A model generated the notes under the pieces. That model ran no database searches. It saw nothing but the letters and a program-made list of their open reading frames with translations, and was not told the origin of the DNA. The translations under genes and the position numbers were made by a program. Source: JAENVU01 sp038250905 (lineage in GTDB: Bacteria > Actinomycetota > Acidimicrobiia > IMCC26256 > JAENVU01). Taken from it: a stretch of DNA of 64,000 nt. The stretch is from contig JBBSBV010000014.1 of the NCBI GenBank assembly GCA_038250905.1, forward strand, positions 1 to 64,000. Reading direction: 5' to 3'. Below are positions 25,664 to 34,641 of this stretch, piece after piece (positions within the stretch are counted from its first letter, which is position 1; each line of letters begins with the position of its first letter).

Positions 25664-27037
25664 CGCCAGCCCCACCGACCCACCGTGGGCGCGGATCGCG
25701 TCCTGCACGATCGCGAGACCCAGCCCGGAACCGCCGTGCTCGCGGGTGCGCGCCGGATCGGCCCGCACGAAACGCTCGAACGCCCGCCGCGCGGTCTCCG
25801 GGTCCATGCCCGGACCCTCGTCGGCGACCGAGACCGTCACGGCGTCGGTGTCGCCGGTGACGGTGATGGTGATGGCCGAACGCGGTGGTGTGTGGACCAG
25901 GGCGTTGTTCACCACGTTCGCGAGGACCTGGCGGAGCAGGTGCTCGTCGCCCGTCACCACCGCGTTCGGTTCGCCCGTGACGCGCACCGAGCGGTCGGGC
26001 TGGATCGCGAGGGCATCGGCCGCGGCGTCGTCGGCGAGGCTGCGCAGGTCGACGGGGTGCGTCTCGATGGGACGGGCCTGGTCGAATCGGGCCAGCGTGA
26101 GGAGTTCGTCGATGAGCTTCGCCATCCGCACCGATTCCTGCCCGGTCCGGCGCATCGCGTCGTCGAGTTGGCCGGACCCGGAGAGCGCACCGGCGGAGTA
26201 GAGCTCCGAGTAGCCCCGGATGGTCTGGACCGGCGTCCGCAGTTCGTGGCTGGCATCGCCCACGAACCGGCGCAGGCGGGCGTCGGTCTCGGCCCGCTGT
26301 GCGAACGACTCCTCGAGCCGTCCGAGCATGTTGTTGATCGCGGCGCTGAGGTCACCGGCCTCGGTGCCCTTGGCTGCCTCGGGGACCCGGCGGGTGAGGT
26401 CGTCGTCCGCGATGGTCAACGCGGCGGTCGCCATGCGCTGCAGCGGCCGGACGCCGAGCCGGATCACCCACCAGGCGACGAGCCCGAGCACGGCGAGGAC
26501 CACGCCGGCGATGGCGAACGCGATGATCGCGAGCTGATTCGTCGAAGAGTCGACGGCCGTGAGCGGCGCCGCGAGGACGAAGGTGTCGCCGGTGGTGGGG
26601 TCGGTGCGGGCCATCACCCGGTAGCGCAGGCTCGTCCGCTTCGCGTCGACGGTGTACGGGTGCGGGTCGCCCGAGGCGGCCTCGGCGCGGGCACGCGCGG
26701 CATCGAGCGTCGGCGGCGACAGCGACGTCCGGGAGACATTGGGCTTCCCGAGGACGACCACCTGGCTCGGGTTCCGGATGATGGCGACGTAGAACTCGTT
26801 GAAGCCGCGTGGCCGGCCGCTGTCGGGGCGGGGCGGCGCGGTGGTGTCGGTGGGGTCCTGCCGGAACCGTCCGAGCGGACCGAGGCCGCGATCGAACGGC
26901 CGTGACCCGTCGACGAGGCGGCGGTCCACCTGGTCGACGAGGCGTTGCTCGGCGAGGCGCGTCGTGAGGAAGGCGCCACCGAGGACCACGATCGCCACCA
27001 GTCCCACCGCGAGGAGCACCCGCGCGCGGAGTGACAC
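25616..27037 (-). CDS. Membrane sensor histidine kinase
   Basis: The 473-residue sensor has TM1 (about 7-24), an extracytoplasmic domain of about 145 residues, TM2 (about 172-192), a HAMP domain, then the DHp helix with the phospho-acceptor His (GDASHELRTPVQTIRGYSEL). The ATPase domain has N-box NVVNNALVH, G1 ADEGPGMD and G2 GGSGLGLAIV. It is closest in layout to the actinobacterial MprB/TrcS type. It follows the response regulator gene by 2 bases, so they form a pair and share an operon with two envelope glycosyltransferases. The stimulus is unknown. Start GTG at 27037. Confidence 0.92.
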   Translation of the reverse strand: MSLRARVLLAVGLVAIVVLGGAFLTTRLAEQRLVDQVDRRLVDGSRPFDRGLGPLGRFRQDPTDTTAPPRPDSGRPRGFNEFYVAIIRNPSQVVVLGKPNVSRTSLSPPTLDAARARAEAASGDPHPYTVDAKRTSLRYRVMARTDPTTGDTFVLAAPLTAVDSSTNQLAIIAFAIAGVVLAVLGLVAWWVIRLGVRPLQRMATAALTIADDDLTRRVPEAAKGTEAGDLSAAINNMLGRLEESFAQRAETDARLRRFVGDASHELRTPVQTIRGYSELYSAGALSGSGQLDDAMRRTGQESVRMAKLIDELLTLARFDQARPIETHPVDLRSLADDAAADALAIQPDRSVRVTGEPNAVVTGDEHLLRQVLANVVNNALVHTPPRSAITITVTGDTDAVTVSVADEGPGMDPETARRAFERFVRADPARTREHGGSGLGLAIVQDAIRAHGGSVGLASDLDRGTVVEFRLPR

Positions 27038-27039
27038 CG

Positions 27040-27720
27040 CTAACCGGCTCGCAACGTGTAGCCGACGCCGCGGACCGTGTGAATCAGGCGCGGTTCGGTG
27101 GTGTCGATCTTGCGCCGCACGTACCCGATGTAGGTCTCCACGATGCGGCCGTCACCACCGAAGTCGTACTGCCACACGTGGTCGAGGATCTGTGCGCGCG
27201 AAAGCACGCGGCCCTGGTTGGCGAGGAGGAACCGCAGGAGGTTGAACTCGGTGGGGGTGAGCGGGATGTCCACGCCGGCGCGCGTGACACGATGAGCGTC
27301 GTCGTCGAGTTCGAGGTCGGCGCACTTGAGTTGCGCGCCGGACTGCTCACCGCCGGAGCGGCGCAACACCGCCTGCACCCGCGCAACGAGTTCCTCGAGG
27401 CTGAACGGCTTCACGAGGTAGTCGTCGCCGCCGTTGGTGAGACCGCGCACCTTGTCGCTCGTCTCGTCGCGCGCGGTGAGGAAGATGATCGGGGTCTTCA
27501 CGTACTCCGAGCGCAGTCGCCGGCACACCTCGAAGCCGTCGAGGTCCGGCATCATCACGTCGAGCAGGATCAGGTCCGGTCCGAGTTCCTTGGTGCGGCT
27601 GAGCGCGTCCCTCCCGTTGGCTGCGGTCTCGACCGCGAACCCGGAGTGGGCGAGCGCGGCCGCGAGCATCGTGCGCAGGTTCTCCTCGTCATCGACGAGG
27701 AGCAGGGTCTCGCCGCTCAT
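27040..27720 (-). CDS. OmpR-family response regulator
   Basis: The 226-residue regulator has a receiver domain (acidic DDEE near residue 10, phospho-Asp in LILLDVMMPDLDG, Lys in YLVKPFS) and a winged-helix DNA-binding domain (TPTEFNLLRFLL, VSRAQ-like LSRAQILDHVW, GRIVETYIGYVRRKID, VRGVGYTLR). The kinase downstream should phosphorylate it. ATG 27720 was chosen because the receiver starts there and the ATG overlaps the stop of the upstream glycosyltransferase (ATGA, 27717-27720). Targets cannot be read, but co-translation with glycosyltransferases suggests control of envelope glycosylation. Confidence 0.94.
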   Translation of the reverse strand: MSGETLLLVDDEENLRTMLAAALAHSGFAVETAANGRDALSRTKELGPDLILLDVMMPDLDGFEVCRRLRSEYVKTPIIFLTARDETSDKVRGLTNGGDDYLVKPFSLEELVARVQAVLRRSGGEQSGAQLKCADLELDDDAHRVTRAGVDIPLTPTEFNLLRFLLANQGRVLSRAQILDHVWQYDFGGDGRIVETYIGYVRRKIDTTEPRLIHTVRGVGYTLRAG

Positions 27721-29861
27721 GACTTGGCCCCCGCGGGGCTGAGGTCGTAGATCGTCACGCCGCTCACCGTACGCGACGTGTAGTTGGCCTGGACCCACTC
27801 CGAGATGGTGCTGCCGGTCCCACTGCGTCCTCCACCCGGAACCCCGAAGTTGGAGGCGATGAAATAGTGGACCTGGCCGTTCCGTACGTACTGCTGGAAC
27901 CGGGCGAGGGTGGGCGTCGGATCGGAACCGTTGAACCCGCCGATGGCCATGACGGGTTCACCGCTCGCGAGCTGGAATCCGGCCCCGTTGGTGGCGCCGA
28001 TCGTGGCCGCGGCCCAGCGGTACCCACCGGTGCGGGCGTGCTCGAGCAGGGTGGTGATCGCGGCACCGGGGGTCGGCGAGCCGAAGATCCCGGCGCCTCG
28101 ACCCGTCCCGCCGCCGCCCGGGGCGCCACCGAACTGCCCGCCACCGAACTGGGGCGGCGGTCCGGCGAAGCCACCGTTGGTGCCACCGTTCTGCGGACCG
28201 AACTGGGGCGGTGCGCCCGCGAACCCGCCGAAGGTGCCGCCACCGAACTGGGGCAGCTGGCCGCGGCCGGCCAAGGATGGACCTCCGGGACCGAACCGAC
28301 CACCGGGGCGACCGGTGCGTCCGCCGCCGTTCGTCGCCGGGCCCGATGTCGGGAGTGGTCCGTCGTGCACCGCCCGCGCGGTGGTCACGCTGGCGGCGAC
28401 CGGGCCGGCGAGGCCGAGCACGATCGCACCGGCGGCCACCAACGCGATGACCGTCCGCTGTGACGCCATCACGATCAGACCGACAGCCACCGCGATCCCG
28501 CCGACGATCAGCGCGTCCGAGAGTTGCGGGTGCCACTGAGGGGAGCGGTCGAGGAGTCGCAGCGCCCACCACATCGTCAACGCGAGGACCGCCACCATCG
28601 ACACCCGTGACCACCACTCCTGCCTGCGCTGCCAGAGGAGGTGGGTGCCGATGCCCACCAACGCGCCGATCGCGGGCGCGAGTGCCACTGCGTAGTACTC
28701 GTGGATGATCCCCTTGCCGAGGCTGAACGCGATCCCGGTGACGAGGAGCCAGCCGCCCCAGATCACGAGGGCGGCGCGGCCCCGGTCGGTCCGCGCCCGG
28801 CGGACGGTGACGACCAGACCGATCGCGAGCAGCGCCAGCGCGGCGGGCAGGAGCCAGGAGGCCTCGCCGCCGAACTGCGAGTTGAACATGCGGGTCCAAC
28901 CCGTCGGGCCCCACTGCCCGGTGGTGCCCGGACCGCCCGGGGCCGCGCCGACGCTCCCCGTCTCGTTGCCGGAGAGGCGACCGAGCCCGTTGTACCCGAA
29001 GAGCACGTTCCAGAAGGTGTTGTCGGTCGAGCCCCCGATGTAGGGGCGGCTCGCGGCGGGCGTGAGGACGACGATCGCGATCCACCAGCCCGCGCCGACC
29101 ACCATCGCGGCCGCCATGACGAACCCCTGCCGGACGCGCCGCCACACGGTGCCCGGCGCGGCGAGGAGATAGGCCGCGCCGAAGCCGGGGATCACGAGGA
29201 ACGCCTGGAGCTCCTTCGCGAGGAACGCGACGCCGAGCGCGAGACCGGTGAGGATCACCCATTTCGTGCGGCCGTCTTCGATGGCGCGGGTCAGCCAGTA
29301 GGCGCCGAGCACCAGGCAGAGGACGAGGAGCGCGTCGGGGTTGTTGAACCGGAACATCAGCGTCGCGACGGGCGTGAACGCGAATACCGCGCCGGCGAGC
29401 AGTCCGGCGGCGGGACCGAACCAGCGGCGGATCGTGAGGTACAGGACTCCGACCGCGGCCACTCCCTCGATTGCCTGCGGAGCGAGGATGCTCCACGAGT
29501 TCACGCCGAAGATCCGAGCGGTGACGACCGCTGGCCACAGGCTCGCCGGCGTCTTATCGACCGTGATGAAGTTGGAGGCGTCACTCGATCCGTAGAAGAA
29601 CGCCTTCCAACTCTTGGTGCCGGCCTGCACGGCCGCGGCGTAGAACGAGTTACCGAAGCCCGAGGCGCTGAGGCCCCACAGGTAGAGCACCCCGGTCGCG
29701 GCGAGCAGCGCGAGCAACGCCGGACGCACCCAGGCCGGGTCGTCGGCGTTGCCGCGCCACGCTCGCACCGCCACCGAAGCGCGGGTTGCGCTCGGCGCGG
29801 CGCCGGCCGGTTCCGGCGCCGCCGGGGCTGCGGTCGTCACGGGATCAAGGGTGGACGTCAT
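27717..29861 (-). CDS. PMT/GT39-type membrane glycosyltransferase with extracellular C-domain
   Basis: The 714-residue protein has a Pro/Ala-rich cytoplasmic start, about ten or more membrane spans (60-510), a Gly/Pro/Phe-rich extracellular linker (about 530-600, repeated PPQFGG units), and a C-terminal soluble domain ending VSGVTIYDLSP. The first loop has GNSFYAAAVQAGTKSWKAFFYG and FITVDKTPASLWPA, with the acidic residue in VDKTP as in YkcB-like mannosyltransferases. It would take a sugar from polyprenyl phosphate made by the GT2 partner encoded upstream (overlap ATGA at 29858-29861) and place it on an envelope acceptor. The Gly-rich linker is a usual trait of actinobacterial members. The start at 29861 is set by the overlap. 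Confidence 0.88.
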   Translation of the reverse strand: MTSTLDPVTTAAPAAPEPAGAAPSATRASVAVRAWRGNADDPAWVRPALLALLAATGVLYLWGLSASGFGNSFYAAAVQAGTKSWKAFFYGSSDASNFITVDKTPASLWPAVVTARIFGVNSWSILAPQAIEGVAAVGVLYLTIRRWFGPAAGLLAGAVFAFTPVATLMFRFNNPDALLVLCLVLGAYWLTRAIEDGRTKWVILTGLALGVAFLAKELQAFLVIPGFGAAYLLAAPGTVWRRVRQGFVMAAAMVVGAGWWIAIVVLTPAASRPYIGGSTDNTFWNVLFGYNGLGRLSGNETGSVGAAPGGPGTTGQWGPTGWTRMFNSQFGGEASWLLPAALALLAIGLVVTVRRARTDRGRAALVIWGGWLLVTGIAFSLGKGIIHEYYAVALAPAIGALVGIGTHLLWQRRQEWWSRVSMVAVLALTMWWALRLLDRSPQWHPQLSDALIVGGIAVAVGLIVMASQRTVIALVAAGAIVLGLAGPVAASVTTARAVHDGPLPTSGPATNGGGRTGRPGGRFGPGGPSLAGRGQLPQFGGGTFGGFAGAPPQFGPQNGGTNGGFAGPPPQFGGGQFGGAPGGGGTGRGAGIFGSPTPGAAITTLLEHARTGGYRWAAATIGATNGAGFQLASGEPVMAIGGFNGSDPTPTLARFQQYVRNGQVHYFIASNFGVPGGGRSGTGSTISEWVQANYTSRTVSGVTIYDLSPAGAKS

Positions 29862-31036
29862 GGAACCTGCTTGGTCGGAATCGTGCGGTTGAGGAGAAGG
29901 AAACGCAGGACGCTGGCGCACGCCCACGTGATGCAGAGGGCGACGACCTCGGCGAGGACACCGCCACCCAGGGCGCCGACGACGATCAGCGCGCCGCTCG
30001 TGAGGGCGAGGGCGCTGAGGTAGATGCCCGTGGCCCGCCGCCAGCGGGGCCGCGCCGCCCGGTACGTGAAGCGGGCGTTGAGCCACGTGTTGGCGGCGAA
30101 CGTGGCCGTGACCGCGAAGAGGTTGGCCGCGATCGCGCCGACGGACGTGCGGAGGGCGAGGAACATGAGCAGCGAGGCGATCGTGCTCAGCGCACCGATC
30201 GCACCGAAGCTCACCAGGCGACGTCCGAAGTCGTCGGCCGGGACCGAGCGGGGATGGGTGAAGGTGATGTGGCCCCGACCGGTCGCGAACGTACGGGCCA
30301 CCCGGAACGCGCCGAGCAGGTCGTCGCGGGCGGTGCGCGAGATGTCGACCCGGCTGTCGGGGTCGTCGACCCAGTCGACCGGCACCTGGTGGATCCGGAG
30401 TCCGTTGCGTTCGGCGAGCAGCAGCAACTCGGTGTCGAAGAACCATCCCTCGTCTTCGACGATCGGCAGCAACTCCCGCACGACCTCGGTACGCGCGGCT
30501 TTGAACCCGCACTGCATGTCGCGGACCTGGGTGGCGAACATTGCCCGCAGGATCAGGTTGTAGGTCCGCGAGATGAACTCGCGCTTGGGTCCACGTGTCA
30601 CCGAAGCCCCGGCCGCGAGTCGCGAGCCGATCGCGATGTCCGAGTGACCCGAGGCGAGCGGGGCGATCATCGGGAGGAGCGCATCGAGATCGGTCGACAG
30701 GTCGATGTCCATGTACGCGACGACCGGACTGGCACTGTTGGTCCAGGCCGCACGAAGTGCGCGACCACGACCTTTCCGGTCGAGGTGGAGGAACTCCACG
30801 TCGGGGTACCGGCGGCTCAACTCGCGCGCGATCGCAGCCGTGCCGTCGGTCGATGCGTTGTCGGCGATGGTGACGAGCCAGGTGAACGGGAAGTTCGCGC
30901 CGAGGTAGTCGCGCAGGCGCTCGACGCTGTTCGCGAGCCCGCTCGACTCGTTGTACACCGGGAGCACGACGTTGACGACCGCCGCGGTCGGTGGTCGCGC
31001 GGTCGCCGGCTCGGAGGGGGTCATGACGTCGGTCAT
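29858..31036 (-). CDS. Polyprenyl-phosphate glycosyltransferase (GT2) fused to GtrA domain
   Basis: The 392-residue protein has an N-terminal DPM1-like GT-A domain (about 20-245): VVLPVYNESSG, TIADNASTDGT, the metal-binding AYMDIDLSTDLDAL, and GFKAARTEVVRELLP. The C-terminal GtrA domain (about 268-385) has four membrane segments and the basic motif LNARFTYR. It should load a sugar from a nucleotide donor onto polyprenyl phosphate, and the GtrA part may help flip the product for the GT39 partner. It is first in a four-gene operon (GT2, GT39, regulator, kinase). Start ATG 31036; ATG 31024 is also possible. The 135-base gap to the ABC ATPase gene should hold divergent promoters. Confidence 0.9.
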   Translation of the reverse strand: MTDVMTPSEPATARPPTAAVVNVVLPVYNESSGLANSVERLRDYLGANFPFTWLVTIADNASTDGTAAIARELSRRYPDVEFLHLDRKGRGRALRAAWTNSASPVVAYMDIDLSTDLDALLPMIAPLASGHSDIAIGSRLAAGASVTRGPKREFISRTYNLILRAMFATQVRDMQCGFKAARTEVVRELLPIVEDEGWFFDTELLLLAERNGLRIHQVPVDWVDDPDSRVDISRTARDDLLGAFRVARTFATGRGHITFTHPRSVPADDFGRRLVSFGAIGALSTIASLLMFLALRTSVGAIAANLFAVTATFAANTWLNARFTYRAARPRWRRATGIYLSALALTSGALIVVGALGGGVLAEVVALCITWACASVLRFLLLNRTIPTKQVP

Positions 31037-31171
31037 ATTCCGGGCATTCTGGGAGCCGAGTCTGGGAGTTCTGCGAGAGGTGCGTCAGAATCGACACCCA
31101 GTTGCCGGTCGCCTCGCGTGAATCGTCTCGGTAACCTGAACTTTCCCCCGAGAACCTCCTGGAGTTCGTGC

Positions 31172-31927
31172 ATGAGCATGTCCGCGTCCGTTGCCGTACC
31201 CAGCCCGGCCGCCGCCCGGGCGGTCACCGCCTCGAAGGTCTACGGCGAGGGCGAGGCCCTGGTGCACGCGCTCGACCAGATCTCGGTCGAGTTCGCGGCG
31301 CACGAGTTCACCGCGATCATGGGGCCTTCGGGCTCCGGGAAGTCGACCCTGCTGCACTGCCTCGCCGGCCTCGATCGCCTCACCAGCGGCCAGGTCTTCA
31401 TCGGTGACGTGGAGATCAGCGCCTGCAACGAGAAGCAACTGACCCTGATCCGGCGTGATCGGATCGGGTTCGTCTTCCAGTCGTTCAACCTCATCCCCAC
31501 GCTCGACGCGGCGGAGAACATCACGCTGCCGATGGCCCTCGCAGGGCGCAAACCCGACCGCGCGTGGTTCGACCAGATCGTCGGCACCCTGGCGATCGGT
31601 GACCGCCTGACCCACCGTCCGAGTGAGCTCTCCGGTGGTCAGCAGCAGCGCGTCGCGGTGGCGCGGGCGCTGGTGTCGCGTCCGGACCTGATCTTCGCCG
31701 ACGAACCGACCGGCAACCTCGACTCCCGGGCCAGTGGGGAGATCCTCAAGTTCATGCGCGACGCCGTGAGCCAGCTCGGGCAGACGATCGTGATGGTCAC
31801 CCACGACCCCAGTGCCGCGAGTTACGCGGATCGCGTCGTGTTCCTTGCCGACGGCAAGATCGTCGACGAGATGCGCGAACCCACGGCGGACCGGGTCCTG
31901 GATCGGCTGAAGCAATTCGGGGGCTGA
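31172..31927 (+). CDS. ABC transporter ATPase, MacB/LolD type
   Basis: The 251-residue subunit has Walker A GPSGSGKST, Q-loop FVFQSFNL, signature LSGGQQQR, Walker B LIFADEPTGNLDS and switch MVTHD. These are the features of the MacB/LolD/FtsE class that powers mechanotransmission rather than import. The partner permease starts 1 base after its stop. ATG 31172 has GGAG 7 bases upstream; a second ATG two codons later is less likely. The system may expel lipids, peptides or lipoproteins, or act on the envelope; the substrate is unknown. Confidence 0.94.
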   Translation: MSMSASVAVPSPAAARAVTASKVYGEGEALVHALDQISVEFAAHEFTAIMGPSGSGKSTLLHCLAGLDRLTSGQVFIGDVEISACNEKQLTLIRRDRIGFVFQSFNLIPTLDAAENITLPMALAGRKPDRAWFDQIVGTLAIGDRLTHRPSELSGGQQQRVAVARALVSRPDLIFADEPTGNLDSRASGEILKFMRDAVSQLGQTIVMVTHDPSAASYADRVVFLADGKIVDEMREPTADRVLDRLKQFGG

Positions 31928-31928
31928 C

Positions 31929-34502
31929 GTGCTGAAGATCACGCTGCGCGGCCTGGTCGCGCACAAGCTCCGATTCCTGCTCACCGGCATCGCGGTCGTC
32001 CTCGGTGTGGCGTTCGTCAGTGGGACACTCGTCTTCACCGACACGGTGAAGAAGACCTTCGACTCGCTGTTCTCGAGCGTGTACGACGGCACCGACGCCT
32101 ACGTGCGCAGCGCGAGTGTGGTCAAGGGCCAGTTCGGTCCGAGCCAGCGCGGGCGCATCCCCGAGACGCTCGTTTCCCGGGTCGAGGGTGTCGACGGTGC
32201 GGCCGCGGCCGAGGGTCAGGTCAACATCCAGCGCGCGCAGTTCCTCGACAAGAAGGGCAAGGGAATCGGCGACCCGGGCCAAGGTGCGCCCACCCTCGGG
32301 TTCAACTGGAACACCGTCCGTCAGCTCAACCCCTTCACCCTGGTCTCCTACGGCGGGAAGTCGTCGCGCCCGCCGGCCGCGGCCCACGAGGTCGTGATGG
32401 ACCTCGGCACCGCGAAGGCCGACCATTTCAAGATCGGTGACACGGTCACCGTCAGCTTCAACAATGCCAAGGTCCCCAAGGACAGTTTCCGTATTGTGGG
32501 GGTGGCGAAGTTCGGTGACGCCGACCGTCCGGCGGGTGCGACGGTCGCGCTCTTCACCCTGGCGGAGGCGCAGCGCGTCAACGGCACGCCGGACCAGCTC
32601 GACGGGATCTCGGTCGCGGCCAAGCCGGGCGTCGGCCAGGCCGAGCTCGTCGGTCAGATCAAGTCCGCGATCGACCAACGCGACGTTCAGGTCATCACCG
32701 GCGCCAAGCTGATCAAGGAACAGCAGAACCAGATCGAGCAGAACCTCGGGTTCTTCACCACCTTCCTGCTGATCTTCGCGATCATCGCCCTCTTCGTCGG
32801 GTCCTTCATCATCGTCAACACGTTCTCGATCGTCATCGCCCAGCGCACACGCGAACTGGCACTGCTCCGCGCGCTCGGGGCGTCGGGGCGCCAGGTACGG
32901 ATCTCGGTCCTCGGCGAGGCGTTGCTCGTCGGTGCGGTGTCGTCCGTCATCGGGGTCGGCTTGGGCCTCGCACTCGCGATCGGGCTCCGCGCGGTGATGG
33001 GCGCGTTCGGTTTCGAAGTCCCGACGTCCGACCTCGTCGTGAAACCGTCGACCTTCGTGATCTCGATCGTGCTGGGCGTCGTCGTCACATTCGCGGCCGC
33101 GCTGCTGCCGGCGCGCCGCGCGGCGCGGATCGCACCGATGGCTGCCCTGCGTGACTCCGCGGTGGAGTCTCGCCAGCTCGGGCGGCGCACCACCATCGGC
33201 GTGGTGATCGCAGTGCTCGGTGCGGTCCTCCTCCTCATCGGGCTGTTCGGCACCAGCAATATCCAGCTCGTCGGCGCGGGTGTCTTCGGCCTGTTCATCG
33301 GCGTCGCGTTGCTCGGTCCGGTGATCGCCCGTCCCGTCGGTCGCGCGCTCGGATGGCCACTGCCGCGTTGGCGCGGCATGCCGGGCCAGCTCGCACGGGA
33401 GAACGCGGTCCGGAACCCGAGGCGTACGGCATCGACGGCCGCCGCGCTGATGATCGGTGTCGCCCTCGTCGGGCTCATCACGATCTTCGCGAGCTCACTG
33501 AAGCTGTCGATCAGCGGTCAGATCGATCAGGCGTTCCGGGGTGACCTCGTGGTCGTGGGCGATGCGGGCCCCGGGGCGAGCTTCAGCCCGGCGATGGCCG
33601 AGCGCATCGCCAAGGTCCCGGGTGTCGCCGTCGCCAATCCGCTGCGCTTCGGCGCGTTCGAGGTCAACGGGTCGGGTCAGTTCCTGTTGGCGTCGCGGCC
33701 GGGTGAGCTCGATCGGGTGTTCGACCTCGCCCCGAAGCAGGGCGACCTCTACGGGCTCCAGCCGAACCAGATCGCGGTGTCCAAGAAGGTCTTCGACGAC
33801 AAGCACTGGAAGCTCGGTCAGCAGCTTCGGACGAAGTTCCCCGAGCAGGGCGCGGCGCCGGTGACCATCGGTGCGGTGTTCGGACGCGGGCAACGCGAAG
33901 GCCTGTCCGACTACTTCATGTCGCTCGACGGCTACGACAAGCGGTTCAGCCAGATCGCGGACAGCCAGGTGTACATCGCGCTCGATCACGGCACTTCGAT
34001 CAAGGACGTGCGGCCGAAGATCGAGGCCATCGCCAAGCAGTTCCCCGGCGCCAAGGTCAACGACGTGAGCGGACTCAAGGCCCAGTTCGAGACCCAGATC
34101 GACCAGATCCTCGGACTCGTGTTCGCGCTCCTGTTCCTGGCGATCTTCATCGCGTTGCTGGGAATCATGAACACGCTGCTGCTGTCGATCGTGGAGCGCA
34201 CACGCGAGATCGGACTGCTCCGCGCGGTCGGGATGTCGCGCAAACAGGTGCGGACGTCGGTGCGGTGGGAGTCGATCATCGTCGCCGTGTTCGGCGCGCT
34301 GCTCGGGCTCGTGCTCGGGATCTTCTTCGGGTGGGCGATGGTCACCGCGCTCCACGATCAAGGCTTTACCCAGCTCTCGATCCCCGGCGTGCAGCTGGTG
34401 ATCGTGGTGGTCCTGGCGGCACTTGCCGGTGTGCTCGCGGCGGCCTATCCGGCCCGGCGCGCCTCCCGCTTCGACGTCCTCGCCGCCATCTCCACCGAAT
34501 AA
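31929..34502 (+). CDS. ABC transporter permease with two FtsX domains
   Basis: The 857-residue permease has a first membrane helix near the N-terminus (about 14-34), a large extracytoplasmic MacB-type periplasmic core (about 40-260), and an FtsX domain with three spans (about 275-395). A second set follows: two extra spans, a second extracytoplasmic domain (about 545-700) and a final FtsX domain (about 725-855). Both FtsX units have the RTRELALLRALG / RTREIGLLRAVGMSRKQV motif and end in PARRAARIAP or PARRASRFDVLAAI. This double arrangement is common in actinobacteria. It forms a complex with the ATPase just upstream. Start GTG 31929. Confidence 0.93.
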   Translation: MLKITLRGLVAHKLRFLLTGIAVVLGVAFVSGTLVFTDTVKKTFDSLFSSVYDGTDAYVRSASVVKGQFGPSQRGRIPETLVSRVEGVDGAAAAEGQVNIQRAQFLDKKGKGIGDPGQGAPTLGFNWNTVRQLNPFTLVSYGGKSSRPPAAAHEVVMDLGTAKADHFKIGDTVTVSFNNAKVPKDSFRIVGVAKFGDADRPAGATVALFTLAEAQRVNGTPDQLDGISVAAKPGVGQAELVGQIKSAIDQRDVQVITGAKLIKEQQNQIEQNLGFFTTFLLIFAIIALFVGSFIIVNTFSIVIAQRTRELALLRALGASGRQVRISVLGEALLVGAVSSVIGVGLGLALAIGLRAVMGAFGFEVPTSDLVVKPSTFVISIVLGVVVTFAAALLPARRAARIAPMAALRDSAVESRQLGRRTTIGVVIAVLGAVLLLIGLFGTSNIQLVGAGVFGLFIGVALLGPVIARPVGRALGWPLPRWRGMPGQLARENAVRNPRRTASTAAALMIGVALVGLITIFASSLKLSISGQIDQAFRGDLVVVGDAGPGASFSPAMAERIAKVPGVAVANPLRFGAFEVNGSGQFLLASRPGELDRVFDLAPKQGDLYGLQPNQIAVSKKVFDDKHWKLGQQLRTKFPEQGAAPVTIGAVFGRGQREGLSDYFMSLDGYDKRFSQIADSQVYIALDHGTSIKDVRPKIEAIAKQFPGAKVNDVSGLKAQFETQIDQILGLVFALLFLAIFIALLGIMNTLLLSIVERTREIGLLRAVGMSRKQVRTSVRWESIIVAVFGALLGLVLGIFFGWAMVTALHDQGFTQLSIPGVQLVIVVVLAALAGVLAAAYPARRASRFDVLAAISTE

Positions 34503-34641
34503 CGCGTCGATGGCGGTCGCGACGGGCGGACTGTCCGAATTGCAGGAGCGGAAGCGACGTGGAATCCCGGTCAAGCCGCGGTTCGTTCGCGCCGAGAGAA
34601 GTGTGCCGGCCCCCTGACGACCGCGATCCCGGCCGCACATT

